Assembly (NCBI GenBank): GCA_010672925.1
Contig: JAAHFP010000002.1
Location: forward strand, 283,301-347,300
DNA length: 64,000 bases
Source of the DNA: Symploca sp. SIO1C2
Lineage (GTDB): Bacteria > Cyanobacteriota > Cyanobacteriia > Cyanobacteriales > Coleofasciculaceae
Direction of reading: 5' to 3'
The stretch's first letter is position 1, and each line of letters opens with the position of its first letter. Under the pieces are notes generated by a model, which saw only the letters and a list, made by a program, of their open reading frames with translations, was not told where the DNA came from and ran no database searches. The translations under genes were made by a program, and so were the position numbers. Shown here in pieces: positions 55,098 to 63,573 of the stretch.

Positions 55098-56912
55098 TTA
55101 ATTTGCCCATCCTCCACAACGGTACAACTGATAGGGGACACCAATACGGTGGTGCTGAGTAGGATCCAGAGTGCAAGTTGTTTGATTGGCAACCAGAAGC
55201 TGGGGGGGATAGGCTGGTAGGATTAGTCCAGGGCCTACTACCCAAAGATTCTGAGGTGGCACTGGCAACTTGGGTAACTCAGATAATTTTTGCCAGACTA
55301 AATGATACCCTGGCTCTATCTTGAGGAAGGCAAAGTAAGTATCGGCATTAACTTCAGAAACAGTAGATTGCTGTCGCTCAATTGCCAGGGAAAAGCTCAA
55401 GCCTAAAGCAACCTCCTGCAAATTATGGTATCCCATCACCATCATCAGAGGAGCAGCTGGTTCTAGGTTCATATTCTGTGCTACTTGCTGGGGATGGAAG
55501 GGTTTGATAAACACCAAATTAGCGACTACTAAGCTACTACTCAATAAAGCAACACCCACCGGGATTAATTGTTTCCAGCTTCTGACTTGAAAGTAGGGAA
55601 CAGGGAACAGGGAATAGGGAACAGGAGTGCTCTTACTTTCATCACCTGGTAGTGAAAATTTTTTGTCATCGGGACTGCTTTCTGCCTTCTGCCTTCTGTC
55701 TTCTGCCTTCTGCCTCCTGCCTTCTGCCTCCTGCCTCTTGCCTTCTTGCACTAGACTGGCTCCTAGCAAAGCACAAACTGCTGGATAATAAACAAAATGA
55801 TACCTAAGTGCGATCGTAATATCCTTACCCAAGAAGTAGATAATCGCTACAAATTGTAATAGTACACAGAAAATAAAACCTAAAAGAGTAAGGGTAGCCA
55901 GATGAGTTTGAGGTTGCTGCCAGAGTTGCTTTACTCCCCGAAAAAATCTCCAGCCTAACCAACTACCAAACGCGAGGGTTAATAAAACAGAGGGTATCTG
56001 AATCCACAATGGCTGATTTTCTACCGGTAGAACAATCGCCATTGTCAGCCAAGCTACCAGGGTTTGGTAGAGAGGTACAACATGTTCCGGTTGTGGAAGC
56101 CAACTGGTTACTGGACTTCTGAAATCCTCCAACAAAATTGGCAGCCAAGGCAAATAGCTCACTACGACTCCTACTACCACTAACATTACCGACAACAAAC
56201 TACCCCTAGGTAACAATTTTCGTCGCCAGTACATAAGTCCGAGAAGAGTTAGTAACTGGGCAATAAAAGCTAGGAGAAAAAAATAGTGGACATAGCAACC
56301 AATGCTATTGAGCATTCCCCAAGACAACCAAATCAGCAATGGGGGCGGTTGCCGTCGGTAATAGAGATAATGCTGAATTAGCAATAATGCCAACAACGCC
56401 AAGGTAATTAATAGTACTGGTAGGGTATAGTGACGTGCTTCTTGGGAAAGATAAACGGCAAAAGGAGAAACTGCCATAAAAGCAGCTCCCATTAATCCCG
56501 CAGCTGGAGAAAATCCAAGGCGATTGAGACAGTAAATCCCTGGTATTACCATCACTCCGATTAAAGCTGGTAGCGATCGCATCTTCCAACTGAGGGATAT
56601 ATCTAATGGTTGAACCCAACTCAACCACTGATGCATTAAGCAAAAAAACAGAGGAGGATGGGTTGATTGAGTGGCAAGATTTTCCGCAATTGCAGTACAA
56701 TTGATATTTGGTTTGAAGGTAAAAATTGTCTCTAACATAGAGGGGGAAAATATTACCTCTAGAGGCAAATTATCATAACTCTGTCCTAGACTGAATAAAG
56801 TCGAAATTACTTCGTCTAACCAGAGTGGTTTCAAGTCCAGATGCCAAAATCTTAAGACTGCTCCCAAGGCAATCACGCTAATTAGCGTTAAGTAATGTTG
56901 GTATGGTTTCAT
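55098..56912 (-). CDS. Multispan glycosyltransferase (GT-C/PMT-like)
   Basis: 604 residues with about ten membrane helices. The N-terminal LRFWHLDLKPLWLDEVISTL has the Asp33-Glu34 pair in the first outer loop typical of GT-C enzymes such as GT39/GT83, which use polyprenyl-linked sugars. A low-complexity insert (EGKRQEAEGRRQKAEDRRQK, then KKFSLPGDESKSTPVPYSLF) near 55588-55750 is encoded by the dispersed repeat family and falls in a loop between two membrane segments. The sugar and acceptor are unknown. Start ATG 56912. Confidence 0.85.
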   Translation of the reverse strand: MKPYQHYLTLISVIALGAVLRFWHLDLKPLWLDEVISTLFSLGQSYDNLPLEVIFSPSMLETIFTFKPNINCTAIAENLATQSTHPPLFFCLMHQWLSWVQPLDISLSWKMRSLPALIGVMVIPGIYCLNRLGFSPAAGLMGAAFMAVSPFAVYLSQEARHYTLPVLLITLALLALLLIQHYLYYRRQPPPLLIWLSWGMLNSIGCYVHYFFLLAFIAQLLTLLGLMYWRRKLLPRGSLLSVMLVVVGVVVSYLPWLPILLEDFRSPVTSWLPQPEHVVPLYQTLVAWLTMAIVLPVENQPLWIQIPSVLLTLAFGSWLGWRFFRGVKQLWQQPQTHLATLTLLGFIFCVLLQFVAIIYFLGKDITIALRYHFVYYPAVCALLGASLVQEGKRQEAEGRRQKAEDRRQKAESSPDDKKFSLPGDESKSTPVPYSLFPVPYFQVRSWKQLIPVGVALLSSSLVVANLVFIKPFHPQQVAQNMNLEPAAPLMMVMGYHNLQEVALGLSFSLAIERQQSTVSEVNADTYFAFLKIEPGYHLVWQKLSELPKLPVPPQNLWVVGPGLILPAYPPQLLVANQTTCTLDPTQHHRIGVPYQLYRCGGWAN

Positions 56913-57164
56913 TGAGAAGGTCGAATGGGGAATGGGGAATGAGGAATAGAGAATAGGGAATTAATCCCAGTAATTCTGTGAAAAATCTTCTTTGTCCACT
57001 TTCTCACTTTCCTCCCTTGTCTTATCTTCACGGAAGTATTACAAACCTAAACCTCTTATGCTTCCTCGACTCTCTCTACTTGTGGGGTGTGACCCCACAC
57101 CCCGAAAAACGTAAAGGAAAATATTATTTCTTTACAGTAGATAAATTAAATTTGTTTTTATTCA

Positions 57165-57383
57165 ATGCAAGCTACAGTAAGTCTTATACCGGGCGCAATA
57201 TCCGAGCTATTTGCTCAAACCAGTAGTTCCGGTTGTATCACCCGTGCCGATCAATATGGATTAATGGCAGCAATGCTCGATGACTCCCTGACAGAAGACG
57301 AGAGAGCTGCTATAGATAGATTATTACGTGCTTGTCGCAGAGGGCGGATGAAGGTAGTTAATGAGCTTTCTACACTCTCTTGA
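57165..57383 (+). CDS. Small conserved cyanobacterial protein
   Basis: 72 residues; the pattern CITRADQYGLMAAMLDDSLT then EDERAAIDRLLRACRRGRMK is a conserved cyanobacterial small protein of unknown function, predicted helical and soluble. A GGTGTGACCCCACACCCC hairpin lies 65 bp upstream. The repeats after its stop codon are unrelated. No partner gene is evident. Confidence 0.8.
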   Translation: MQATVSLIPGAISELFAQTSSSGCITRADQYGLMAAMLDDSLTEDERAAIDRLLRACRRGRMKVVNELSTLS

Positions 57384-57470
57384 GTTGGCCGCGGTTTATC
57401 TGGAATAGCATTTACTGAATTAAGCTCTACTGAGGAGTGCTTCGTACCCCCCAATTAGATGGAAGAAACA

Positions 57471-57600
57471 ATTCTGTTGCCTGTTGCCCAATGGTGACAA
57501 GTTAAGAGCTTATGTGTTTGGTCAAATACTATATGTAGTGTTTGATAACTCAAAAAACCCTATGTAAGGAAAAGCCAAAGGGCAAAAAAAATTTATATTC
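57471..57600. repeat. Dispersed repeat GTTGCCTGTTGCCCAATGG family
   Basis: TGCCCAATGGTGACAAGTTA, TATGTAGTGTTTGATAAC and CCTATGTAAGGAAAAGCC match 46450-46590 in the same order at reduced identity. It is followed by three ATTCTCA units that run into the 3' end of the PfkB gene. Confidence 0.7.
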
Positions 57601-58479
57601 TCAATTCTCAATTCTCAATTCTCCATTTCCTTGCATCCACTGGCGAGTACCGAAAAATTGGCAGGAACGAGAAGCAACTTTGGTTGCAGCAATCAATGCG
57701 CTAGTAAAATTCTCCTCCAGAATGTAGTGGCAGAAAGCACCATGGAAAACGTCCCCCGCACCTAGGGTATCGACTGTAGTAATCGGAGGTATGGGTAACT
57801 CACCCGATTCTCCAAGGCTATAGTATCTAATCGGTTTATCCCCCTGAGTGATGGCAATATGAGGGATTCCAGCAGCGGTAAGATAACTAATTACCTCATC
57901 AGTGTTGTTACAACCCGGTGGATAAAAGTTAGCAGAGCAAATTGCGTAATCAACAAAAGGCAATACGGTATCAAATCCGGACTTCCAGCTGCCGCCATCA
58001 ATGACTACTGCAATCTTCTTGCTTTTCGCTAGCTGAGCGATCGCTTGTCCGACTGCCATTTGGTGGCCGTCAATCATTATTACATCAATTCCCGAGAGAA
58101 TGTCAAGAGGTAGTTGGTCACTGCCGACTTGGATTCTGGTAGCATTAAGGGAAATTACTGCGCGATCACCACTGCCTTGAGTCACCATAATTGAAGAGAC
58201 TGGGGGGGGTTCAGGGATAGTGGAGTCAAGGTCTACAATTCCCACCCGGTAAGTTGCCAAATCTTTTCTAATTAGTTCAGTGATTGGGTGATTGCCCACA
58301 ACTCCTACAATAGTTGCTGGATTACCCAAGTAACTAAAGGTTACTGCCGCATTGGTTGCCGGACCCCCTGCAGCGACTGTATAGTCAGAAGCTACTATCT
58401 TTTGGTTACTGCTGGGTAATTGGTCAGTGAGGTAAACCAAATCTAAGGTAACCATACCGACAAATAGACCATTATTCAT
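57601..58479 (-). CDS. PfkB-family sugar kinase
   Basis: 292 residues. N-terminal FVGMVTLDLVYLTDQLPSSN and the substrate-binding AGGPATNAAVTFSYLG; the PfkB signature 2 VDTLGAGDVFHGAFCHYI carries the catalytic Asp and the anion hole GAGD. It phosphorylates a sugar or nucleoside; substrate is unknown. The last dozen residues (GNGELRIEN) are encoded by the ATTCTCA repeat, so the natural stop seems to have been replaced. Confidence 0.9.
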   Translation of the reverse strand: MNNGLFVGMVTLDLVYLTDQLPSSNQKIVASDYTVAAGGPATNAAVTFSYLGNPATIVGVVGNHPITELIRKDLATYRVGIVDLDSTIPEPPPVSSIMVTQGSGDRAVISLNATRIQVGSDQLPLDILSGIDVIMIDGHQMAVGQAIAQLAKSKKIAVVIDGGSWKSGFDTVLPFVDYAICSANFYPPGCNNTDEVISYLTAAGIPHIAITQGDKPIRYYSLGESGELPIPPITTVDTLGAGDVFHGAFCHYILEENFTSALIAATKVASRSCQFFGTRQWMQGNGELRIEN

Positions 58480-58591
58480 CCAATCTTCTCACCGAGACAA
58501 CCCCAATTGAGTTGGGTGGGTTTTGATAGGGATATTTTGTTTACAATGGCTTAAATTATCCCTAAACCCGCCCCTACGATATGTGAATTCT

Positions 58592-58789
58592 CTATTCAGC
58601 TGTATGACCAACAGAGGTAACCATCTGTTTGATTGCCTCTTCAGATGCTTCAGTTTTAACGCTAATTACTTTTGTTGTTACATCCACTTCTACTTGAGCT
58701 TCCGGTTCCTTACTGAGGATTCCTTCAGTAATCGTCTTAGCACAGCCATCACAGGCAATACTAGGAACCTTGAATGTTATCGTTGCCAT
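58592..58789 (-). CDS. Heavy-metal-associated (HMA) domain protein
   Basis: 65 residues from ATG 58789 (MATITFKVPSIACDGCAKTI). The IACDGC site is a CxxC metal motif and the rest, EVDVTTKVISVKTEASEEAI, fits the ferredoxin-like HMA fold. Typical of copper chaperones (CopZ/Atx1). No P-type ATPase is adjacent; it sits 22 bp past the HNH gene stop on the same strand, so it may be cotranscribed. Confidence 0.9.
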   Translation of the reverse strand: MATITFKVPSIACDGCAKTITEGILSKEPEAQVEVDVTTKVISVKTEASEEAIKQMVTSVGHTAE

Positions 58790-58811
58790 AGTTAAATTTA
58801 TTCCCTTTACT

Positions 58812-59309
58812 TTAAACACCAATAACATACTTGCGCCATTCCTGATGTAGTCCACCTTTGACATGCTTAGCAACTTCAAAGTGGAGACTACTGTAAGGTT
58901 TACGGGGTTGAGTCCGTAGCATCATATCCGCCTCCTTAGGAGTGCGGTTACCTTTTTTTACATTACAGCGTACACAAGCAGTGACCATATTTTCCCAGGA
59001 ATCTCCCCCTTGGCGAGAACGAGGAATCACATGATCTAGGGTTAAATCATCACCGGTGTAACCACAGTATTGACAAGAGTGACCATCACGGTGGAGGATA
59101 TTTCTACGAGTAAGGGGAATTTCTTTGTAAGGCACTCGAACGTAGTGTCGCAGTCGTATGACTGTGGGCAGCGGAAACTCAGGATAGATATACTTCCCGT
59201 TGTGTTCAACATGCTCCGCCTTCCCTTTAAGCAACAAGACAACTGCTCGTCGCCAATTGGTAATATTTAGCGGTTCATAGGAAGCGTTTAATACCAAAAC
59301 CTTACCCAT
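58812..59309 (-). CDS. HNH endonuclease family protein
   Basis: 165 residues from ATG 59309 (MGKVLVLNASYEPLNITNWR), a family-typical start. The zinc/metal site is CQYCGYTGDDLTLDHVIPRS with HNH residues and a second CxxC in TACVRCNVKKGNRTP. The family is widespread in cyanobacteria as a single conserved gene; its substrate is unknown. Probably in one transcript with the HMA gene. Confidence 0.92.
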   Translation of the reverse strand: MGKVLVLNASYEPLNITNWRRAVVLLLKGKAEHVEHNGKYIYPEFPLPTVIRLRHYVRVPYKEIPLTRRNILHRDGHSCQYCGYTGDDLTLDHVIPRSRQGGDSWENMVTACVRCNVKKGNRTPKEADMMLRTQPRKPYSSLHFEVAKHVKGGLHQEWRKYVIGV

Positions 59310-59504
59310 GGTGCTCGCAATGATGAGAATCTTCCCAGATGGTAGCACAGTTAATTAAATCTCGCTGAGCTAGAGCTAGGGAGGAGGCTCTTTTGGTGAT
59401 GCGACCCAAGGGGTAAGGTGCAATATGAGGTGGGATTTATAGCCCATTGTTCAAAAAATTATAAGTACTCCTTTGTCTCTCTATCTCCCCACACTGCCTA
59501 CACC

Positions 59505-60146
59505 CTACCCCCTACTCCGCAAAGGTTCAGAAAGGGCTGCTGCTACTGCCTGAAGACATCTGTTATCTTTAAGCATCCAGGGATGGAGAAGAACCGGAAT
59601 CTCTACTTCTTTCCCTACCGGCATCTGAGAACTACTGGCGGGGAAAATCATCAAATCAAATCGAGTCCACATTCTAGTGAAGTTCAAACGTTCTAGCATT
59701 TGGTAGTCTCGATTCAAGTCCTGGAGAAATTCACTACCTGGGCGCATTTGCAGGCAGCCGATACGTGATAAGAGATAGGCTGTCCAAGTCCCATTATTGG
59801 GAGCAGAAATATTAATGTAGCGTTGTACTCGTTCAATACCCCCTAATCGTTGGATGTAGTAACGTGATACTAAAGCTCCCATACTAAAACCAACTAGATC
59901 TAGGGGTTGTTCAGGGTCAAAATTCCCAGCAATATAATCTGCTACTTGTTTGGCCAATTGGTCAAGACCTAGAGTGGCATCATTGGGGATTAAGTTTAAG
60001 CCATGTACGGACCAACCTCGCTCCTCTAGATAGGTAGACATCTTGCGAAAAACAGCTTTTGTGTTGCCAATACCATGAATCAGCAACACTTGATTGCGAT
60101 CGCTCTTGGTATCCCAACTGTTTTCGATTAGTCCTGGGTTAGACAT
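59505..60146 (-). CDS. Lipase/esterase-like alpha/beta hydrolase
   Basis: 213 residues: oxyanion region VLLIHGIGNTKAVFRKM, then the nucleophile elbow LVGFSMGALVSRYYIQRLGG. PNNGTWTAYLLSRIGCLQMR-like residues follow. Resembles the triacylglycerol-lipase/PGAP1-like group; substrate unknown. Most of the fold is present. The catalytic acid and His cannot be fixed by eye. Confidence 0.85.
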   Translation of the reverse strand: MSNPGLIENSWDTKSDRNQVLLIHGIGNTKAVFRKMSTYLEERGWSVHGLNLIPNDATLGLDQLAKQVADYIAGNFDPEQPLDLVGFSMGALVSRYYIQRLGGIERVQRYINISAPNNGTWTAYLLSRIGCLQMRPGSEFLQDLNRDYQMLERLNFTRMWTRFDLMIFPASSSQMPVGKEVEIPVLLHPWMLKDNRCLQAVAAALSEPLRSRG

Positions 60147-60465
60147 GGGCTTAGCGCTAAATATGAGATAATTGTTAATTAAGATAAATCATCTTTTGAG
60201 TTTTACTATCCTCACGAAGATAAATCATGCTATCCAAGGACTAATTATTAAAAAATATTAAGAATCATCTCTGAATCTTGCAATGAGCCGCAGTAAAAAA
60301 TCATAATTCAATCTGTCTATCAGTTTTGGAGCAGCTCGATCACACCTAAGCGGTCGTAGAAAAGTCCACCTCATAAATAACAGTCTTGTATCAAAGTTGG
60401 CATAACCCACTCCCATCTTTGGTGACCCAGTTAAACTTATCTAACAGTGCAGGAGTATTTTATCA
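60147..60465. other. AT-rich intergenic region without a gene
   Basis: 319 bp. Two direct copies of AAGATAAATCAT (about 60181 and 60219). Otherwise AT-rich with no gene, hairpin or terminator that I could support. Confidence 0.6.
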
Positions 60466-60957
60466 ATGCTTAATCCTCTTAAAAAGATTTTTAAAAAGCA
60501 GGAATTCTACTTAGAACTAGACGAATCTGAAACTGGAAAAGCTCAGTCTGAGGCTCCAGCTAAGCAGCCAGAAGCAGTTCAAGCTAAAGCTGTCAAACCT
60601 GCTAAGCAGCCAGAAGCAGTTCAAGCTAAAGCGGCTGAACCTGCTAAGCAGCCAGAAGCAGTTCAAGCTAAAGCGGTCAAACCTGCTAAGAAGAAAAAGC
60701 CATCGAAAGCCAAAGCTAAGGCTGCCGAACCGGTTAAGCAGCCAGAACCAGTTCAAGCAGTATTGACCCCAGAACAGCTAATTCAGGCAGCAGTAGCTTC
60801 TACAAATGGTAAGCCTAAAGTTGAGCCAGAACCGGAACAAACCTTTGCTGACCAAAATTTGCTTCCTCTGCCTACCAGTCCCCGTCGTCCTGGTCCTAGC
60901 ATGAATATGTTCCGGGATATGGCTCGTGGAGCTAAGATTCCTAAAACTGTTAAATAG
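60466..60957 (+). CDS. Hypothetical protein with 42-bp tandem repeats
   Basis: 163 residues. A conserved-looking start (MLNPLKKIFKKQEFYLELDE) and end (LLPLPTSPRRPGPSMNMF, ARGAKIPKTVK) flank a Lys/Ala/Glu/Pro-rich centre. In the DNA, three perfect-length 42-bp units (60559-60600, 60601-60642, 60643-60684) encode AKQPEAVQAKA(V/A)(K/E)P. It is predicted disordered and basic; I do not recognise a named family. Possibly nucleic-acid- or membrane-associated, but this is a guess. Confidence 0.7.
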   Translation: MLNPLKKIFKKQEFYLELDESETGKAQSEAPAKQPEAVQAKAVKPAKQPEAVQAKAAEPAKQPEAVQAKAVKPAKKKKPSKAKAKAAEPVKQPEPVQAVLTPEQLIQAAVASTNGKPKVEPEPEQTFADQNLLPLPTSPRRPGPSMNMFRDMARGAKIPKTVK

Positions 60958-61104
60958 GTGTTAGGTGTTAGGTAATGGTTTTGGGTAATTTTCCTTCTGG
61001 ACTTTCTACCTTCATTTCCATTGTGGCACTGGCATCCCCTGACAGTTTGCAACCTCAACCTTCTTAAAGTATTACCCTATCTGGGTTTGAAGGCTATTGT
61101 TTGA

Positions 61105-61291
61105 CTTTCATCTACACACCTCGGCAAATCGCTGAAACCCTATATTTTTCGTTGAGGTGTGTCGATGCCTTGCTGGGAGAAGGTTTGAGGAGTGTATTTT
61201 TTCTATTTTTGGGCAGGATTTGTTACTATAATGAGAGGTGTGTAGATTTGGTAGCTGAAACCCTTATTGGGTAAGGCTCCTCAGACGAACT
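61105..61291 (+). promoter_or_regulatory. CRISPR leader
   Basis: The stretch directly before the first CRISPR repeat contains paired GAGGTGTGT elements (about 61155 and 61234), an inverse ACACACCTC (about 61114), two GCTGAAACCCT copies (about 61130 and 61253) and a TATAAT at 61227-61232, some 60 bp before the array. This layout fits a cyanobacterial leader with promoter. The rest of 60958-61104 has TAGGTGT-type strings only. Confidence 0.6.
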
Positions 61292-61401
61292 CCCTACCGA
61301 CTGGGTTAAATCGGATTAGTTGGAAACACTAAGCAACATGCCGTATCTGCCTCTACATTGATAGACCCTACCGACTGGGTTAAATCGGATTAGTTGGAAA
61401 C
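61292..61401 (+). CRISPR. CRISPR array part 1: two identical 36-bp repeats
   Basis: Repeats at 61292-61327 and 61366-61401 are identical (CCCTACCGACTGGGTTAAAT, then CGGATTAGTTGGAAAC) with a 38-bp spacer at 61328-61365. A candidate second spacer of about 38 bp (61402-61440) follows and then the DUF4926 gene begins (its stop codon lies at 61442). No cas gene is in the window. The type cannot be fixed from the repeat alone. Confidence 0.8.
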
Positions 61402-61441
61402 TTCACGGCTTGTTCGGCTTCTTCATCGGAAACTTTGAAGC

Positions 61442-61702
61442 TTAACTTGCCATATCCAGTTCATAATGAACCGCCAAGATCTCATGAGCTTGTACAATTG
61501 CCATGGCATACTCACGCCCCTGCAAATCAGCAAATTCTACTAAATAGCTAGGCGACGTTCCCTCATAGATTTCTACAATAGTTCCAACCTGACCAATCGG
61601 TAACTGTTGAAGAGATTGATACTCAGACTCTAGAAGAGTTAATTTGTTGCTTGGAATTGGTTTCAAGTTAACAATGGTATCCAAGATGGTTAATTTTTCC
61701 AT
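61442..61702 (-). CDS. DUF4926 domain protein
   Basis: 86 residues: LTILDTIVNLKPIPSNKLTL, LPIGQVGTIVEIYEGTSPSY, LVEFADLQGREYAMAIVQAH and the end LAVHYELDMAS, the DUF4926 pattern (small beta-rich protein). It follows the DUF6883 gene on the same strand with a 5-bp gap, the common order of this pair. The family has been seen next to small toxin-like proteins; an antitoxin or immunity role is possible but not shown. The stop lies about 40 bp from a CRISPR repeat. Confidence 0.85.
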   Translation of the reverse strand: MEKLTILDTIVNLKPIPSNKLTLLESEYQSLQQLPIGQVGTIVEIYEGTSPSYLVEFADLQGREYAMAIVQAHEILAVHYELDMAS

Positions 61703-61707
61703 TTGCT

Positions 61708-62037
61708 TTATTTGATAAACGCTGAAACTAAACGAGGGTAGGGCCGGTTAGAGGTAATTTCCCAAAGGCTACGAAGAATAATGTCTTCATCGCTAGGAAC
61801 CGCCCAATCAACTTTGAATACTTGTCCAAACGCTGTATTATCTTGCTGAACGACTTCCCCTTCAATGGCAGATCTTGTGAGTAAGTCGTGCAACTCTTCA
61901 ACATTTTGAGCCGTAATCCCTAAAGCAGAAGCAAATACTCTGGCTTTATGCTTGCCAGAAGGGTGTTCGGGGTTCAAACAATAGCCAATCAGCTTCTCTA
62001 TAGGAATGATAGCGCGATCGCCATTTGGCAATTTCAT
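61708..62037 (-). CDS. DUF6883 domain protein
   Basis: 109 residues: MKLPNGDRAIIPIEKLIGYC, LNPEHPSGKHKARVFASALG, ITAQNVEELHDLLTRSAIEG, then QVFKVDWAV and SLWEITSNRPYPRL, fitting DUF6883. The KHKARVF segment is the conserved core. Members occur as small operons with DUF4926 and in polymorphic-toxin contexts, so a toxin-like role is possible. It is the first gene of the pair. The ATG at 62037 has HIP1-like GCGCGATCGCC nearby. Confidence 0.82.
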   Translation of the reverse strand: MKLPNGDRAIIPIEKLIGYCLNPEHPSGKHKARVFASALGITAQNVEELHDLLTRSAIEGEVVQQDNTAFGQVFKVDWAVPSDEDIILRSLWEITSNRPYPRLVSAFIK

Positions 62038-62091
62038 ATGTCCAATTGTTTAGCCAGTGGTCAATCTTATTTTCTATCTCTACCCATCTTA

Positions 62092-62119
62092 TATAGCAAT
62101 CGCCAAGGCGGTTAGGACA
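62092..62119. repeat. Solo end of the TATAGCA MITE
   Basis: TATAGCAATCGCCAAGGCGG and TTAGGACA match the 28-bp terminal inverted repeat of the MITEs at 15233 and 20416. The partner end is missing. GGAGCCTTGGAGCCTTCTGC strings follow. Confidence 0.8.
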
Positions 62120-62221
62120 ATAACCAAATGCTGAAACCTTTAACTGTAAACCTCTTCCCTTGGAGCCTTGGAGCCTTCTGCCCTCTGCCTTTTGCTATAA
62201 ATAAAAGAAGCACTTCCAACC

Positions 62222-62327
62222 CCCTACCGATAGGGTTAAATCAGATTAGTTGGAAACATTTGAGTTGCTTTCATCCCATCAAAGTTGTCCACCCTACCGA
62301 TAAGGTTAAATTAGATTAGCTGGAAAC
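62222..62327 (+). CRISPR. CRISPR array part 2: two diverged 36-bp repeats
   Basis: Repeats at 62222-62257 and 62292-62327 have the same length and ends (CCCTACCGAT and TTAG-TGGAAAC) as part 1 but differ from it and from each other at several positions, as is usual at the leader-far end of an array. Spacer 62258-62291 (34 bp). Together with part 1 this suggests one array split by about 0.8 kb. Following it to 62418 are AACAAGGGGCTTAAGC-like and GGCAAGATATTAGTACCAC strings but no gene. Confidence 0.7.
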
Positions 62328-62418
62328 CGGTGAAACAAGGGGCTTAAGCCTCTTGCCTTGTGCTAATAGTAAACCTGTACTGGCAAGATATTAGTACCAC
62401 AATTGATGCATTTAGAAT

Positions 62419-63537
62419 TCACCCAGGACTATTTTTGAGGAAAACCAACCCACTGTATAACTGAAATGCCGGGTCCCAAGGTGTTGGTTCCCAGCGAGAC
62501 AAGTTGATGCAGGATGGCAGATGTCCTAACATATCCGGGTAGTCGATCGCAGTATTAGCAAAAGTAGTAAAATCAGACCAAATGGGGAGATCCGGTAATT
62601 TACTGTTAAGGAACTCTAGTAAACTGTTCCATTTGCTTCTAGTAGTTCCTTGCTTGAGAGTAAGTTCCGGTAAACCCTTAGCCTGAGAGTGGGAATGTAG
62701 GGAGTCAAGAGCAATTCCCTGCTGAAATTGATAGTGGCGATCGCATAAGCGAATAATACAGTTTCTAGAGGACAAATGTAAGTCACAAAACTGGGCATAG
62801 TCCAGGGTTTTGGTTTTCCGCTGTAATTTGCGACGCACATCCATATCAACAACTTCTTCAAACAGCGGCAGTAATCCTTCCACTCTTTGAGAAACTTCAG
62901 ACCAATCAAAAGTCAGGGAACCCAACTGTTCTTGGGAGTTACGGCAAACAACAGTAGTTCCTTCGTAACTGATTTCCGAAAAATAATTGAGGCTAAAAAC
63001 ATTAATTTTCCGAATATCCGCTAAAGCAGCACAAAAGCAGGGAATCTCTGCCTGACGCAGCGACGAGGCATAAAATTCTAATTTTCCCACAGCCCCTGTA
63101 CGATACAGACGCCAACCCCTACTAGGTAGCTGCAAGCGAGCACTGTAAGGATCTAGCTGCATGATCTGGGCAAATTTTTGAGCCGCAGCCTGTTTGACTT
63201 CCGCAGCAACAGCTTCCAGAACAAAAACCCCTAATTCCTGACTGCCGGGAGTAGCAGTTGCCTGAGCAAGGGCTTGCTGGCGTTGTTCTTGCTCTCTTGC
63301 TTGCAAGCGCCCTAATCCCTGACGTGCCTGGGACATAATCTTAGGATTAGTCGTATTTTTGAGTAACTGTCGATAGTTCTCTTCCGCTGCTTCCAGCTTA
63401 TTAGTTTCCTCATATAAGCGTCCCAGATAGAGCCTCACCCAAGGGTTATCTGGCTCATCTCGCAGCAGCTGTTTAAGTAATCGAGCAGCTGTTTTATACT
63501 CCTTGCGCTTCAAAGCATCCGCAACTTCGTCAATCAT
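62419..63537 (-). CDS. Tetratricopeptide-repeat protein
   Basis: 372 residues. N-terminal TPR-like helices (5-80: ALKRKEYKTAARLLKQLLRD, PDNPWVRLYLGRLYEETNKL, EAAEENYRQLLKNT), a Gln/Arg-rich segment, then about 280 residues of a conserved cyanobacterial domain (YSARLQLPSRGWRLYRTGAV, IPCFCAALADIRKINVFSLN, SSRNCIIRLCDRHYQFQQGI) with unknown role. No membrane segment. It lies 37 bp downstream of rsmE on the same strand and may share its transcript. Confidence 0.8.
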   Translation of the reverse strand: MIDEVADALKRKEYKTAARLLKQLLRDEPDNPWVRLYLGRLYEETNKLEAAEENYRQLLKNTTNPKIMSQARQGLGRLQAREQEQRQQALAQATATPGSQELGVFVLEAVAAEVKQAAAQKFAQIMQLDPYSARLQLPSRGWRLYRTGAVGKLEFYASSLRQAEIPCFCAALADIRKINVFSLNYFSEISYEGTTVVCRNSQEQLGSLTFDWSEVSQRVEGLLPLFEEVVDMDVRRKLQRKTKTLDYAQFCDLHLSSRNCIIRLCDRHYQFQQGIALDSLHSHSQAKGLPELTLKQGTTRSKWNSLLEFLNSKLPDLPIWSDFTTFANTAIDYPDMLGHLPSCINLSRWEPTPWDPAFQLYSGLVFLKNSPG

Positions 63538-63573
63538 GTTATTTGTTATTTGTTGTTTGTTATTTGTTATTTG

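Noticed and set aside
56978-57226. 82-codon plus-strand frame
   Set aside because: Overlaps a hairpin and the start of the real small gene at 57165; composition is not protein-like.
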